A stretch of DNA of 64,000 nt from assembly GCA_964623885.1 (NCBI GenBank), contig CAZUVM010000227.1:65384-129383 (forward strand), written 5' to 3'. This stretch comes from CAZUVM01 sp964623885. GTDB taxonomy: Bacteria > Verrucomicrobiota > Verrucomicrobiia > Limisphaerales > UBA8199. This document shows, piece by piece, positions 8,383 through 17,966 of this stretch. The notes beneath the pieces were generated by a model. That model saw only the letters and a program-made list of their open reading frames with translations, had not been told where the DNA came from and did not search any database. A program made the translations under genes and the position numbers. Every line of letters starts with the position of its first letter. Position 1 is the stretch's first letter.

Positions 8383-9777
8383 ATGACGGCAAAAGCTGAC
8401 GTAAACCGCACTCTGGAGAGGCGCCTTTCTTTCAGCCGACGGCAATTTCTTCGCGGCCTGGGAGCATGCGTGGCGCTGCCGCTGCTTGAATCCGCTGCAT
8501 CGACGAAACTGGTGGCAGCCGGGCTGTCCCCTCAACCCGCAACGACTGCTTCTGGGGCGCCGTTGCGCACGTTGTTCCTCTATTTCCCGAACGGGGCCAT
8601 TCCTTCGGCGTGGTGGCCTTCCGGGGAAAACGCGGCTTTTGAATTGAATCGGACGCTCCAACCGCTCGCTGATTTGCGAAGCCACCTTCAAATACTCGGC
8701 GAACTCGATCACTTGAATGCGACGCCAGGACCGGATGGCGCGGGCGATCACGCGCGCGCCAATGGCACGTTCCTGACCGGTGTGCGCATGAAAAAGAGCG
8801 CAACCGAGATCCACGCCGGGATTTCAGTCGATCAGGTCATCGCCCGCGAAATCGGACACCTGACACGGTTTCCATCTCTTGAATTGACGTGCGACGCGGG
8901 GCGGAATTCCGGCGCTTGCGATTCTGGTTACTCGTGCGCGTATCAGTATAATCTTGCCTGGAGCTCGCCCACGACACCCATGACGCCGGAAGCCAATCCA
9001 CGACTGGTGTTCGAACGTTTGTTCGGCGCCGGCAGTCCGGGTGAACGCGCCGCGAATTTGCAGCGCCGGTACCAGGAGGAACGGTCGATTCTGGATTTTG
9101 TCGCCGAAGACGCCAGGCAAATGCAACGGCGGCTAAATCCTCGCGACCGCGACAAACTGGACCAATATCTGACCGGCGTGCGCGCGGTTGAGACGCGAAT
9201 TCAAAACGCCGAGCGCCTCGGCCAGGTCAAGGACCCTAACTTTGAAGCTCCGGCAGGAATTCCGGCCAGCTACGCCGAGCACATCCAGATCATGTTCGAT
9301 TTGCTGACGCTTGCCTTTCAAACCGATTCGACGCGCGTGGCGACTTTGCTGCTGGCTCATGACGGCAGCAACCGATCTTTCGACGAAATCGGTGTGCCGG
9401 AGGGCCATCACGATCTTTCGCATCATTTCGACGACCCCGAAAAGATCAGGAAAGTGCAGGAGATTGACCTCTGGTATGTGAAACAATTGGCGGCGTTCCT
9501 CCAGAAGCTTCAGCAAACAAAGGACGCTGACGGGAATTCACTGCTGCACAATTCTATGATTGTCTACGGTGGCGGTAACGCCGACGGCAACCGCCACACG
9601 CACGTGAACCTCCCCCTTGTGCTGGCGGGCGCAGGTGGCGGCACGCTGACACCGGGACGCTTCATCCGCCATGGCTCAAAACCTGCCTCGAATCTTTTCC
9701 TCAGCCTGGCCGACCGGATGGGAGTGCAAAACCTGGAGCGCTTTGGCGACTCGAGCGGCCGGTTGGCCAATCTCTAG
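8383..9777 (+). CDS. DUF1552 Tat-exported protein
   Basis: A 464-residue DUF1552 protein that almost always accompanies DUF1592 proteins. The N-terminus carries a twin-arginine signal (SRRQFLRGLG, then a hydrophobic ACVALPLL stretch). Family features include LFLYFPNGAIPSAWWP, the HARANGTFLTG block, SIDQVIA-type text, HDGSNRSFDEIGVPEGHHDLSHH and the C-terminal YGGGNADGNRHTHVNLP, close to DUF1501/sulfatase-like metal sites. I use the ATG at 8383; an upstream TTG at 8356 is also in frame. It is co-directional with the preceding cytochrome gene and converges on the pseudopilin gene 11 bases downstream. Confidence 0.88.
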   Translation: MTAKADVNRTLERRLSFSRRQFLRGLGACVALPLLESAASTKLVAAGLSPQPATTASGAPLRTLFLYFPNGAIPSAWWPSGENAAFELNRTLQPLADLRSHLQILGELDHLNATPGPDGAGDHARANGTFLTGVRMKKSATEIHAGISVDQVIAREIGHLTRFPSLELTCDAGRNSGACDSGYSCAYQYNLAWSSPTTPMTPEANPRLVFERLFGAGSPGERAANLQRRYQEERSILDFVAEDARQMQRRLNPRDRDKLDQYLTGVRAVETRIQNAERLGQVKDPNFEAPAGIPASYAEHIQIMFDLLTLAFQTDSTRVATLLLAHDGSNRSFDEIGVPEGHHDLSHHFDDPEKIRKVQEIDLWYVKQLAAFLQKLQQTKDADGNSLLHNSMIVYGGGNADGNRHTHVNLPLVLAGAGGGTLTPGRFIRHGSKPASNLFLSLADRMGVQNLERFGDSSGRLANL

Positions 9778-9788
9778 CCAGCAAGCAA

Positions 9789-10712
9789 TTAGTCGCCGGG
9801 AGTTACCGTCCACATCCCCCGTGGCGCAATTATGGCTCCCGTTCCAATGGTCTGTTCGATCTTGAGCGCCTGGACGTGGTTATCGTGAAAGAGGTAATTG
9901 AATCGCCGGCTATGGATGCCGTATTGATCGTTGCCAAAATTCTTCGCATCCGGAGCGGGATCTAGCTGGTAAAGGTCGCCCGATCCCTTAGGCCCGAGGC
10001 AAATGCTGGGCCACATGTTGCCTACGACATTTTGTATGTTCGGCTCCTCCACCAGCAAGATTGTCCCGGACGGATCTTTCAGTGAGGTGGTCTTGTAGCC
10101 CTTTGCGTCCCAGTCCGGCTGGCCGGCAATGCCCCCATCCATCCAATAAATGCCCACCCCATGACGCCCCAAGATGTTCAAGTCCGGCAATGGATAGGTC
10201 TGGTTCGCCGTGTTCACCTGGTATTCGGTGCTCCACGACATGCCAACGCTGTTCATCGCGTAGGTTCGGCGTTGGCCGTATTGCACCCAGCCCCAATTCG
10301 GATCGCTTTCCAGAGTAGGCAGCCGGTCCGCGGGACATTTCTCAATTCTTGGCGCATATGATGTCGGGGTAAGCCCGGTCATCAGCGCGCTATCGGGCGC
10401 GGTGCCGCCAATGTAGCGGTAAATCCAACTATCCCACGCCAGTTGATGCGTGTTATCCACCCCATACGCCGCTGGTGGATACCGGTCATCGTGGTCGGTG
10501 GCAAAAAGGTTAAAACCCATCCCCAACTGTCGTAATTGCGATGTGCACTGAATGCGCCAGGCTTTGTTGCGGGCAATATTGAGGGTCGGCAGAAGCATCG
10601 CCGCAAGGATGGCGATGATGGCAATGACGACTAAAAGTTCGATCAGCGTAAATCCACGGCAGGTTCCGCCGAAGCGGTTCTGCCGGGTTGGAAAGAACGC
10701 CCGTATGTTCAC
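9789..10712 (-). CDS. Type II secretion/type IV-like pseudopilin with H-X9-DG-like C-terminus
   Basis: A 307-residue prepilin-type protein. The class III signal is clear: a basic leader ending CRG, then FTLIELLVVIAIIAILAAMLLP (about residues 21-42), to be cleaved after Gly and N-methylated. The rest is an extracytoplasmic globular domain. Near the C-terminus IHSRRFNYLFHDNHVQAL resembles the H-X9-DG motif of the DUF1559 family, but reads DNH instead of DGH. Verrucomicrobia carry many such proteins, mostly of unknown role. It lies 13 bases downstream of the small lipoprotein-like gene on the same strand, so the two probably form an operon. Confidence 0.88.
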   Translation of the reverse strand: MNIRAFFPTRQNRFGGTCRGFTLIELLVVIAIIAILAAMLLPTLNIARNKAWRIQCTSQLRQLGMGFNLFATDHDDRYPPAAYGVDNTHQLAWDSWIYRYIGGTAPDSALMTGLTPTSYAPRIEKCPADRLPTLESDPNWGWVQYGQRRTYAMNSVGMSWSTEYQVNTANQTYPLPDLNILGRHGVGIYWMDGGIAGQPDWDAKGYKTTSLKDPSGTILLVEEPNIQNVVGNMWPSICLGPKGSGDLYQLDPAPDAKNFGNDQYGIHSRRFNYLFHDNHVQALKIEQTIGTGAIIAPRGMWTVTPGD

Positions 10713-10725
10713 AGGATAACGTTAC

Positions 10726-11079
10726 TTATTCTTTGACCAGCACGACTTCGTGGCCCCGAATAGCATACTTGTTGCCTGAGGGCGGTGGCGGCGCTTGCAA
10801 TCCCGATTTGGCGGCAAACTCCGCAAAGCTTTTTGGAACAGAGCGTGTGCCAAGGACATAACGACGCAACTCCAACGACAATTGCGCCAACGTAGCATCC
10901 ACGTTGCCGGTATCACTGACCACTATCGGCCCGGAGGTTTCTTTTAAAAACCCGGGCGCCCGGGGCGAGGGCGGAGCGGCCTCCGCCGAAGGGGCAGTGG
11001 CTTCGGCGACTGGCGTCGTGTGGCGCTTGCACGCCACCGGGAGGGCGGCCAACAAGAGGCACGCAACAAAACGGCTCAT
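10726..11079 (-). CDS. Small exported (lipoprotein-like) protein paired with the pseudopilin
   Basis: A 117-residue protein starting MSRFVACLLLAALPVACKRH, a short signal peptide with a lipobox-like LPVAC; the -3 proline makes it a non-canonical lipobox. An Ala/Pro-rich linker (about 25-50) leads to a C-terminal domain (about 60-117) with YVLGTRSVPKSFAEFAAKSGL and PPPPSGNKYAIRGHEVVLVKE. Short proteins ending in this style are often found beside pseudopilin genes in Verrucomicrobia. No function can be assigned. Confidence 0.7.
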   Translation of the reverse strand: MSRFVACLLLAALPVACKRHTTPVAEATAPSAEAAPPSPRAPGFLKETSGPIVVSDTGNVDATLAQLSLELRRYVLGTRSVPKSFAEFAAKSGLQAPPPPSGNKYAIRGHEVVLVKE

Positions 11080-11220
11080 GTTGACTAGAAGATGCCCTAA
11101 AGCTAGCGCAGGTGCACGTCCTTAGAATTGAGGACAGCAAATTAGTATGCTTGCAAATAATACCGAATATGATTAGCTGGCTTCGGAATCGGCGGGTCGC
11201 CTGCCGAGCCTCCGTTGCTC

Positions 11221-13170
11221 ATGGATTGTTTCGACAACCTGCGAACGGAGAGTCAAACCGCATCCTCCATGCGGATTGAGGGTAAATCATCTTTGACGAC
11301 CTCCGCCCACCTCGAAACAAGCTCCGCCGGCGAGGCCGCGTCCGTGCCGGCGCCGGAAATCAAAGTGGGCAAGAGCTCAGTCACGTTGGATGGCAAGGCT
11401 ATCGAAGTGTTCACAATGGCGCTGGGGTCGGAGAAGATTGAACTGCTCCCGCACAAGAACTGGAGCCAGCTCGATACTCACAAGTGGAGCGTTCGCGGCA
11501 AGCTGCCGGGAACACCCGCTGGACTGGAGATTGCCCCGGACCACATCAAGGTGGTCGGTGAGACAGTTTCGGCCAAAGATCCGGACGGCTGCGTTAAACT
11601 GGAACGACTCTTCACCGAATGGCTGGCTGTCGAACGTGAAGGAGTCGCACTGGCCCGAAGAAAGGCACAGGCCAAATCCAGCTCCAAGTTGTCCCTTAGT
11701 GCGATCTTACCCGAGAATCGATCTCGCCGCTTTGAAGTAGAAATCGACAAGGAAGGACAGGTCCGTATTCACTGCCTCCAAGGCAAGGAAAAACTTGCCA
11801 GCATTGGCCTTAATCCGTCCGGTTTTCAGAGCCTGGCTAACCAGGGATTGCTGCGAAAACCGCATGTTCTCAAAACCGGCGTTCTGCACGATTGGGTCGA
11901 GTTGGATGGTGTGCTTTACAGCTTCGAGAAGGGCAACAACGACGCCCTGAGGCTGGTCCAGGCGCTGAATGAGCACTATCTCCCCGCTTCGAACTTAGGC
12001 GAAGGCAAAGATATTTTGTTTTTTGCCAACGAGGCTTCCTCCACTGGTTTTGACATCCAGTTCCCTGCCAAGGTGGGCGGCGTGCCTGAAAACAAGCGGC
12101 GATCCTTGGACGAGGCGTCCCTGGAATTACTTCAGGATCCGCAGCGGTGCGGATTACTGCATGAGGGACTTGTGATTAAGCTCACTCGTCCCACGCTAGT
12201 TTTTAAACAAAAAACGGCCGATGGCGGCGAGCGTTATCTCGATCGGAATAGGGATTCTGCTGTCAAAGTTACCGACGAGGATGCCGGTGAGCGGATTATC
12301 GATTTAAGCCAACCGATCAATTACCTCCACCTCAACCCGCCTGACCTGACCGCTATTTTCAACCATCCGGCGATCAATCGGCACTCGCGGACCACTCCGA
12401 TCGCGTCCCTGCCGACGACCAACACTAAGCGCGCTGAGCCTCCCCCGGCACACATGGCTGCTACGCGACCACCGCCAGCTTGTCCACCTGAATTGAGATC
12501 AAATTCTCAACCATTACGGGCGGAGGACAGGATTTCAGCCCCGAAGACTGCGGCTTGCGAGGAAGCCTTGCCCGCTCCCATTGGAGCCGTCCGTCCTGCC
12601 GCACCTGCACGCCCCAACCACTGGCTCAAGCGCGCCTTGGCACAAACACCCATTCGTCACGACTGGCTGACCTGCCTGATCTATGGCCGACTCGCAACTC
12701 GCATCGGTAACTCGCGGGAGAGCCAATTACTCGACGAGCATTGCTGGGTAATTGCTCTGGGCGACATTCGTGATGCCAACAGCCCGCAATTCAAAGGAGT
12801 TTTCCGAACCGAAAAAGGGGCGTTTGGATTCTTAGGCCCCGGGTGCATGGCGGATTTTGAAAGTGCGGCCATTCGGCTGGGACCGCGAATCGCACCGCTG
12901 CGCGGGGAACCGGCCCGCCTGGTGGCTGTCGCGCGTGATCACGCGGAACGGCTGGTGTTTATTATCAGTAGTGAATGCAGCCCGGCCTTCGGCGCAAGTG
13001 AGTCCATTGTGCAACAGGAATTATCGAACCTGAGGGAACATGGAGCGGTTCTGCTCAGTGTAAACGAAGTACTCGAAAGTCCTGTCCCGCTGGACGTCGT
13101 GTGGGCCGTCCCTGCCGAGCAAGCCAACCCTGCCGATCCGCAGGTCGTCGAGCACACGCCCCCGGCCTGA
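11221..13170 (+). CDS. Large protein of unknown function
   Basis: A protein of about 649 residues that I do not recognise. There is no signal peptide or transmembrane segment, so it should be cytoplasmic. The N-terminal part (about 40-400) is mixed alpha/beta with segments such as WSVRGKLPGTPAGLEIAP and KTGVLHDWVELDGVLYSFEKGNND. A proline-rich linker (about 400-470, PPPAHMAATRPPPACPP) separates it from a C-terminal domain (about 475-640) that includes HDWLTCLIYGRLATRIG and FRTEKGAFGFLGPG. The start could be the ATG at 11221 or the TTG at 11215. It is divergent from the lipoprotein/pseudopilin pair and ends one base before the convergent response regulator gene. Confidence 0.75.
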   Translation: MDCFDNLRTESQTASSMRIEGKSSLTTSAHLETSSAGEAASVPAPEIKVGKSSVTLDGKAIEVFTMALGSEKIELLPHKNWSQLDTHKWSVRGKLPGTPAGLEIAPDHIKVVGETVSAKDPDGCVKLERLFTEWLAVEREGVALARRKAQAKSSSKLSLSAILPENRSRRFEVEIDKEGQVRIHCLQGKEKLASIGLNPSGFQSLANQGLLRKPHVLKTGVLHDWVELDGVLYSFEKGNNDALRLVQALNEHYLPASNLGEGKDILFFANEASSTGFDIQFPAKVGGVPENKRRSLDEASLELLQDPQRCGLLHEGLVIKLTRPTLVFKQKTADGGERYLDRNRDSAVKVTDEDAGERIIDLSQPINYLHLNPPDLTAIFNHPAINRHSRTTPIASLPTTNTKRAEPPPAHMAATRPPPACPPELRSNSQPLRAEDRISAPKTAACEEALPAPIGAVRPAAPARPNHWLKRALAQTPIRHDWLTCLIYGRLATRIGNSRESQLLDEHCWVIALGDIRDANSPQFKGVFRTEKGAFGFLGPGCMADFESAAIRLGPRIAPLRGEPARLVAVARDHAERLVFIISSECSPAFGASESIVQQELSNLREHGAVLLSVNEVLESPVPLDVVWAVPAEQANPADPQVVEHTPPA

Positions 13171-13171
13171 A

Positions 13172-13837
13172 TCAGACTTTACCGAGGTACTTGACCACCG
13201 CCTCAGTGCGCGACTGCACGTGAAGCTTCTCATAGACCGTGTGCAGGTGTGCGCGAACGGTGCTTAAGCTGATGCCGAGTTGGTCGGCAATTTCCTTGTA
13301 CAAAAAACCTTTTGCCAGCAGCGCCAGGATCTCCTGTTCCCGGCGCGTGAGTTTTTCCATGTCCGAGCCCGGGGCACGAATTCGCTGGAAGTAATTCACC
13401 ACCTTCCGCGCAATGTGCATCGACATCGGCGAACCGCCTGCGTGCACCTGTTCTACGGCGTGCACTAATTCAGTGGGCGGCATGTTTTTCAACAAGTAAC
13501 CATTGGCGCCTGCCCGGAGAGACTCAAAAATCAAGTCCCCATCCTCGTAAGTCGTCAGCATCAAAACCTGCGTTGCCGGCGATTTTTCTTTCAGCCGCGC
13601 CACACATTCGATGCCGCTCATCCCGGGCAGGTTAATATCCATCAGAACGACATGAGGGTTCTCCCCAGGGAGACTTCGGAGGGCCGCCTCGCCGTTGGCG
13701 TGAGCGCCGACGCACTGAAGGCCGGGTGCGCGATTCAACAACTCGCTCAGGCTGTCCCGTGTGCCGCGGTTATCCTCCACTATTGAGACGGTGATCATCG
13801 GCTTCGGCTCTTTCGCCTTGTTCACACTCTGTGGCAT
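13172..13837 (-). CDS. NarL/FixJ-family response regulator
   Basis: A 221-residue two-domain transcription regulator. The receiver domain has the acidic pair in IVEDN (20-22), the phospho-acceptor Asp67 in VVLMDINLPGMSG, and Lys near VLMLTTYEDGDL...GYLLK. The C-terminal LuxR-type helix-turn-helix reads LTRREQEILALLAKGFLYKEIADQLGISLSTVRAHLHTVYEKL. The start may instead be the ATG at 13798 (MITVSIVEDN), which matches the usual N-terminus. It lies 108 bases downstream of a histidine kinase gene on the same strand, which is its likely partner. Confidence 0.93.
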   Translation of the reverse strand: MPQSVNKAKEPKPMITVSIVEDNRGTRDSLSELLNRAPGLQCVGAHANGEAALRSLPGENPHVVLMDINLPGMSGIECVARLKEKSPATQVLMLTTYEDGDLIFESLRAGANGYLLKNMPPTELVHAVEQVHAGGSPMSMHIARKVVNYFQRIRAPGSDMEKLTRREQEILALLAKGFLYKEIADQLGISLSTVRAHLHTVYEKLHVQSRTEAVVKYLGKV

Positions 13838-13945
13838 ATGACGTTTGCTAACAATCGAACAAATGTTCAGTGCTGCAGGATGGATACCGCATCAGGGCTT
13901 GGGTTCACCGATTACTGGATACGGATTTACTGAATTACCTCGGCC

Positions 13946-16900
13946 TCACGGTTTGCCGCTATTTCGAGCTTCCGAGCCCAGGGAGAGTTCAATCGTTACC
14001 TTGGTTCCGGAGCCACGCTGGCCTTCAATAGCGCATTTTCCGCCAATATCCTCAAGCCGTTGTTGCATATTCCGCAGGCCATCCGCCATCGAGTCTTCCG
14101 GCCGCGTCTCGAAACCCTGGCCGTTATCTTCGATTGTAATCTTCAGTTTCTCGTCGAGAACCTTGATCTGCAGTCGGAGTTCCGTGGCTTGGGAATGTTT
14201 CACCGTGTTAGTAATGGCTTCTTTCACCGCCAGGAACAAATTGTGTCGCACATCGGTCGACAGCTCTCGGTCGGCAACGTGGTCGGGCAAATCCAGCCGG
14301 CAGCGCAAGCCGGCGATGCGCAAATAATCCAAAGCGTATTGCCCAGTATAATCAATGAAGCTCGTCAGCGTATCGTTACGCGGATTGACCGCCCAGACAA
14401 TCTCATCCAAGGAACGCACCGCACGTCGGGCGGTGTTCGAGATGCCTTCGATGCGCTCGGCCACCTTTTCCGGCGCCGACCGGTCCTGCCGGGCCAATTC
14501 GCCAATAAGCGAGATTTGGGTAAGGCTGGCGCCCAAGTCATCGTGGATATCTTTCGCAATGCGAGCGCGCTCACGGTGGAGCGCGGCCTGTTGTTCGAGG
14601 TGCTGCAATTGCAGGCGCAGCCGGCGGAAGGACACGTAACGAACGGTCGCAATTATTATCCCAGTGAACGTTGCCAGCACGACCGTCCGAAACCACCACT
14701 GGTTCCAGAAAAATGGCGTTACGACGAACCGGAGATTTGCGCCCGGTTCATTCCAAACACCTTCGCTGTTGCAAGCCAGCACATGGAACTGATACGAACC
14801 GGCCGCCAGCCGTGAATAGACGGCGTTCCGCTGCGAGGTTTCTGTCCAATCTTCGTCCAGCCCCTCGAGGCGATACCGATAAGTGTTGTTCTCGGCGCCA
14901 GCGAAGTTCAACCCGGTAAACTCGAATTCGAGTTTTCGGTGGTCCGGCGGGATGCGCAAGGTCTCTATTGGTGTGGCCAGATCCAATGTGGGAGCGCCCG
15001 GAGCAGATGTCACGGGAAAGAAACCCCCATAGGCAGCGACTACGGCATCGCTGACTTTGACACGGTTCACCAGTACGTTGGGCGGCCGGCGGTTCTCATG
15101 CAGTCTCGCCGGATCCACGACCAGTAAACCTGTCCGCATCGGCAGCCATAATCTTCCATCGTGGCTGCGCAGGGCCAGCGGGGCGCTACCAAAGTTGGCC
15201 TGCAAGCTTGGCCGCCCTTCACCCAGGCTGTATTCACCGGGCCCAAAGTGCACCGCCCGTACTCGCCCCATTCGGCCTTCAGCGACTGCGTCCAGTTCCT
15301 TTTGTCGCACTTTAAAAAGCCCACGATTTCCGCCAAACCAAAGCCAGCCGCGTTCGTCGGCCACTATCTGTGAAATAAAATCGTCATACATCCCCAGGTG
15401 CGTGTTGATGACCGCGAACTTGCCGTCCTTCAGGAGGCCCAGCCCCCAGCCGGCATAGGCAATCCACAAAGTGCCGTCCGGCGTTCCGCACAAACTGCGT
15501 ATGGATTGCGGTTCCCCCGTCGTGCGTGTTGTCTCGTCAACGATGTGGTTCCCAACTACGTGCAGCAGGACACCTCTCGAAGTTCCGAACCAAACCGTCC
15601 CGGACGCATCCACCGCCGAAGCTCGAATCACCCGCTGATCGGACGGCATATCGTAAGTCCGCGCTTTGCCCTCATGCAATCGTTGCACCGCCACCGGGGT
15701 ATCCTCACCCAGCCACAAATCGCCGTTGGTGTCCATCAGGAGCGTGTGGATGGTCTGCCCTTTAATCTGACTCGGGTCCCCCCAGGGGACAAAACCATCC
15801 TCGCGCCAGCACAGCAATCGATGATATCTCGTGCCCACCCAAACGGCGCCGGCGGGATCGGCGCAAACACAAACGGCATCGCCGGCCCATGAATCACCAG
15901 TCGGGATGCTTTGCCAGCGACCGTCCCGCCACCGCGCCAGGGCGCCATTTTGCAACGCCGCCCACACGACGCCATGCCGGTCTTCGCACAGCGACTGGAC
16001 TCCTTCGAAACTCAATCCGCCATCCGAATTCTCCAGTGTCATGGCTCGCGGCCGGACCTGGTTTAATCCGCCGCCTCCAGTTCCTGCCCAGATGTTCCCT
16101 TCGGCATCCTCCATCAATGAGAGGATTTCCTGGTGCGTAGTCGGCACCGACTCGAATGCGCCTGCTTGATATCGGACCAGTCCGCTAAAGGTAGTCCCGA
16201 TCCATACGGCACCATCGCGGCCCTCGAGCAGGGCGCTGGGTTCCGTTCCGGCTTGCCGGGGTGTAAACGTCCCGTGATCCTCGAGGTCGCAAGCTTCGTT
16301 GGCACGATACAAGTGCGATCCGGCGCAAACCCATAAGCCGCCGCCGCGCGCCACAGCCAATCGCGCTTGAACCGGCTCCGGCAGTGTTTTGAGCGTCTCA
16401 AATGCCCCGCCCCGCCACCGGCCCAACTGCCCATTTTTTACGAACCACAATCGGCCCTTGGGATCGCACGCCAGCGAGCACATCATCGGGCCGCGCGGAA
16501 ATCCGTGATCGCCCGCGAATCGCGTCATTTGCCCCTTATAAATCCGGCCCAACGAGCCGTCGCGATAACCCACCCATAATGCGCCCTGATCATCTTCAGT
16601 GAGGGAGTTAATTGTAATCAGCGAGAGCTGGTTGTCGGGCACGAACACTTCCGTATGACTGACATGCAGGCTCACCACCGCCCCGCGATCCATGCCAAGG
16701 TGCAGGCCTCCATCTCGACCCGGCGACAGGGCGACGATCCCCCGGTTGGGCAGCGCGACAAAATTTGTCGAGGAGAATTCATCGAAACTGAGACCGTCGA
16801 ACCTGGCCAGGCCAACCGGTGTGCCCAGCCAGATAAACCCATCCTGTGTTTGTGCCATGCCGACCACGGTATTGTTTGGGAGGCCTTCGGCGGATGACCA

Positions 16901-17038
16901 GGTTTGGCGCAACCAGGGTGAGGCATTAGTCGCCGCGAGGATTTGCCGTGCGATAAACCCTGACCCGAGCACCAGCAGTGCGGCAATAAAGCTCAGGCGG
17001 TTCCGGGGAGCACGCACGGTGACATCGTATCGTGCCAT
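13946..17038 (-). CDS. Two-component propeller sensor histidine kinase
   Basis: A 1030-residue membrane sensor. After a signal/anchor segment (about 14-35) comes a periplasmic beta-propeller of repeats with W-x-G-T-x-x-G-L-like words (FIWLGTPVGLARFDG, GAVWIGTTFSGLVRYQ, GTVWFGTSRGVLLHV), then a Y_Y_Y domain (YRYRLEGLDEDW, about 720) and one transmembrane helix (about 770-790). The cytoplasmic part is a HisKA_3 domain with the phospho-histidine in AKDIHDDLGASLTQ (about 825) and a HATPase domain with DNGQGFE and GLRNMQQRLEDIGG. In Bacteroidetes such sensors often detect glycans; the ligand here is unknown. The NarL-type regulator gene follows. Confidence 0.93.
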   Translation of the reverse strand: MARYDVTVRAPRNRLSFIAALLVLGSGFIARQILAATNASPWLRQTWSSAEGLPNNTVVGMAQTQDGFIWLGTPVGLARFDGLSFDEFSSTNFVALPNRGIVALSPGRDGGLHLGMDRGAVVSLHVSHTEVFVPDNQLSLITINSLTEDDQGALWVGYRDGSLGRIYKGQMTRFAGDHGFPRGPMMCSLACDPKGRLWFVKNGQLGRWRGGAFETLKTLPEPVQARLAVARGGGLWVCAGSHLYRANEACDLEDHGTFTPRQAGTEPSALLEGRDGAVWIGTTFSGLVRYQAGAFESVPTTHQEILSLMEDAEGNIWAGTGGGGLNQVRPRAMTLENSDGGLSFEGVQSLCEDRHGVVWAALQNGALARWRDGRWQSIPTGDSWAGDAVCVCADPAGAVWVGTRYHRLLCWREDGFVPWGDPSQIKGQTIHTLLMDTNGDLWLGEDTPVAVQRLHEGKARTYDMPSDQRVIRASAVDASGTVWFGTSRGVLLHVVGNHIVDETTRTTGEPQSIRSLCGTPDGTLWIAYAGWGLGLLKDGKFAVINTHLGMYDDFISQIVADERGWLWFGGNRGLFKVRQKELDAVAEGRMGRVRAVHFGPGEYSLGEGRPSLQANFGSAPLALRSHDGRLWLPMRTGLLVVDPARLHENRRPPNVLVNRVKVSDAVVAAYGGFFPVTSAPGAPTLDLATPIETLRIPPDHRKLEFEFTGLNFAGAENNTYRYRLEGLDEDWTETSQRNAVYSRLAAGSYQFHVLACNSEGVWNEPGANLRFVVTPFFWNQWWFRTVVLATFTGIIIATVRYVSFRRLRLQLQHLEQQAALHRERARIAKDIHDDLGASLTQISLIGELARQDRSAPEKVAERIEGISNTARRAVRSLDEIVWAVNPRNDTLTSFIDYTGQYALDYLRIAGLRCRLDLPDHVADRELSTDVRHNLFLAVKEAITNTVKHSQATELRLQIKVLDEKLKITIEDNGQGFETRPEDSMADGLRNMQQRLEDIGGKCAIEGQRGSGTKVTIELSLGSEARNSGKP

Positions 17039-17180
17039 ACCGTCAAATCAAGCATGCCCTAATCGTGGCCGTACCCATCGTCGCTTTGCTTGTCGCTCCT
17101 CGTTTGCCCCGCACATCGTTGTCACCCTCCTTCTCTCGGAACGAACCCAGATATTTCTGGTTAACTAAGCCGAAAAGGCT
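17039..17180. other. Divergent promoter region
   Basis: This 142-base gap separates the sensor kinase gene (minus) from the DUF4412 gene (plus), so it must carry both promoters. I could not pick out a convincing -35/-10 pair on either strand. Confidence 0.4.
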
Positions 17181-17963
17181 ATGTTTCTTAAAAATCAGGC
17201 AATGAAAGCAATTCTCCCTGGAATGAAACTTTTCTGCGCTGTTACTGCTGCTTTGGCAGGGTTTGCGGCTCACGCGCAAATGCCGGGTGCGGGCCCGGTT
17301 GGAGGCATGAACGCCTTGCTGACCAAGTTGTTTGGCGACGTAAAGGCATTCAGCTCCAAGGCCAATGTGCGCGTGCTGGACTCAAATCAAAAAGAAATCG
17401 TCGGTATGACTCTTGATTTTGCGTTGCTCGACCAGCAGGTGCGAGTGGAGGTTAATATGGCCACCATGACTAACCGCGACATGCCGCGGGGGGCAGCTGA
17501 TCAGCTCAAAAAAATGGGCATGGCTACTGTTACTAGCATCATCCGCCCCGATAAAAAAATGATCTACGTCATCTACCCGGAAGCCAAAGTCTTAATGGCA
17601 ATGCCGATGTCCAAAGCCGACGCAGATTCTGCTTTTAGCACGCCAAAATTGAGCAAAACGGAAGCCGGCAAAGAAACCATCGACGGCCATCCGTGCGTGA
17701 AAAACAAGGTAGTGATTACGCAGGACAACGGGCAGAAAACCGAAGCCACCGCTTGGAACGCGACCGATTTGAAGGATTTCCCCGTTCAAATCCAAACCGA
17801 GGACCATGGCAATACTTCATTCATTCTTTTCCGTGAGATCAAGTTCGACAAACCTGAAGCCAAGCTCTTTGACCCGCCCGCCGGGTTTACCGAGTACTCC
17901 AATCCAATGGAGTTGATGCAAGACATGGACAAGCGCACGAAGGAAGCGGCGGCGCCAAAGTAG
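17181..17963 (+). CDS. DUF4412-like exported protein
   Basis: A 260-residue exported protein. The second ATG at 17202 (MKAILPGMKLFCAVTAALAGFAAHAQ) gives a cleaner Sec signal peptide than the first at 17181, so either may be the start. The mature part has RPDKKMIYVIYPEAKVLMAMPM, KTEAGKETIDGHPCVKNKVVI and TAWNATDLKDFPVQIQTED, words typical of DUF4412 proteins, which look like LolA/outer-membrane lipid-carrier folds. The function is not established. The beta-CASP nuclease gene starts 3 bases after the stop codon. Confidence 0.75.
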   Translation: MFLKNQAMKAILPGMKLFCAVTAALAGFAAHAQMPGAGPVGGMNALLTKLFGDVKAFSSKANVRVLDSNQKEIVGMTLDFALLDQQVRVEVNMATMTNRDMPRGAADQLKKMGMATVTSIIRPDKKMIYVIYPEAKVLMAMPMSKADADSAFSTPKLSKTEAGKETIDGHPCVKNKVVITQDNGQKTEATAWNATDLKDFPVQIQTEDHGNTSFILFREIKFDKPEAKLFDPPAGFTEYSNPMELMQDMDKRTKEAAAPK

Positions 17964-17966
17964 GCG

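Noticed and set aside
14380..14700. Additional short genes inside the sensor kinase region
   Set aside because: These frames are shadows of the strongly supported 1030-residue kinase on the other frame.
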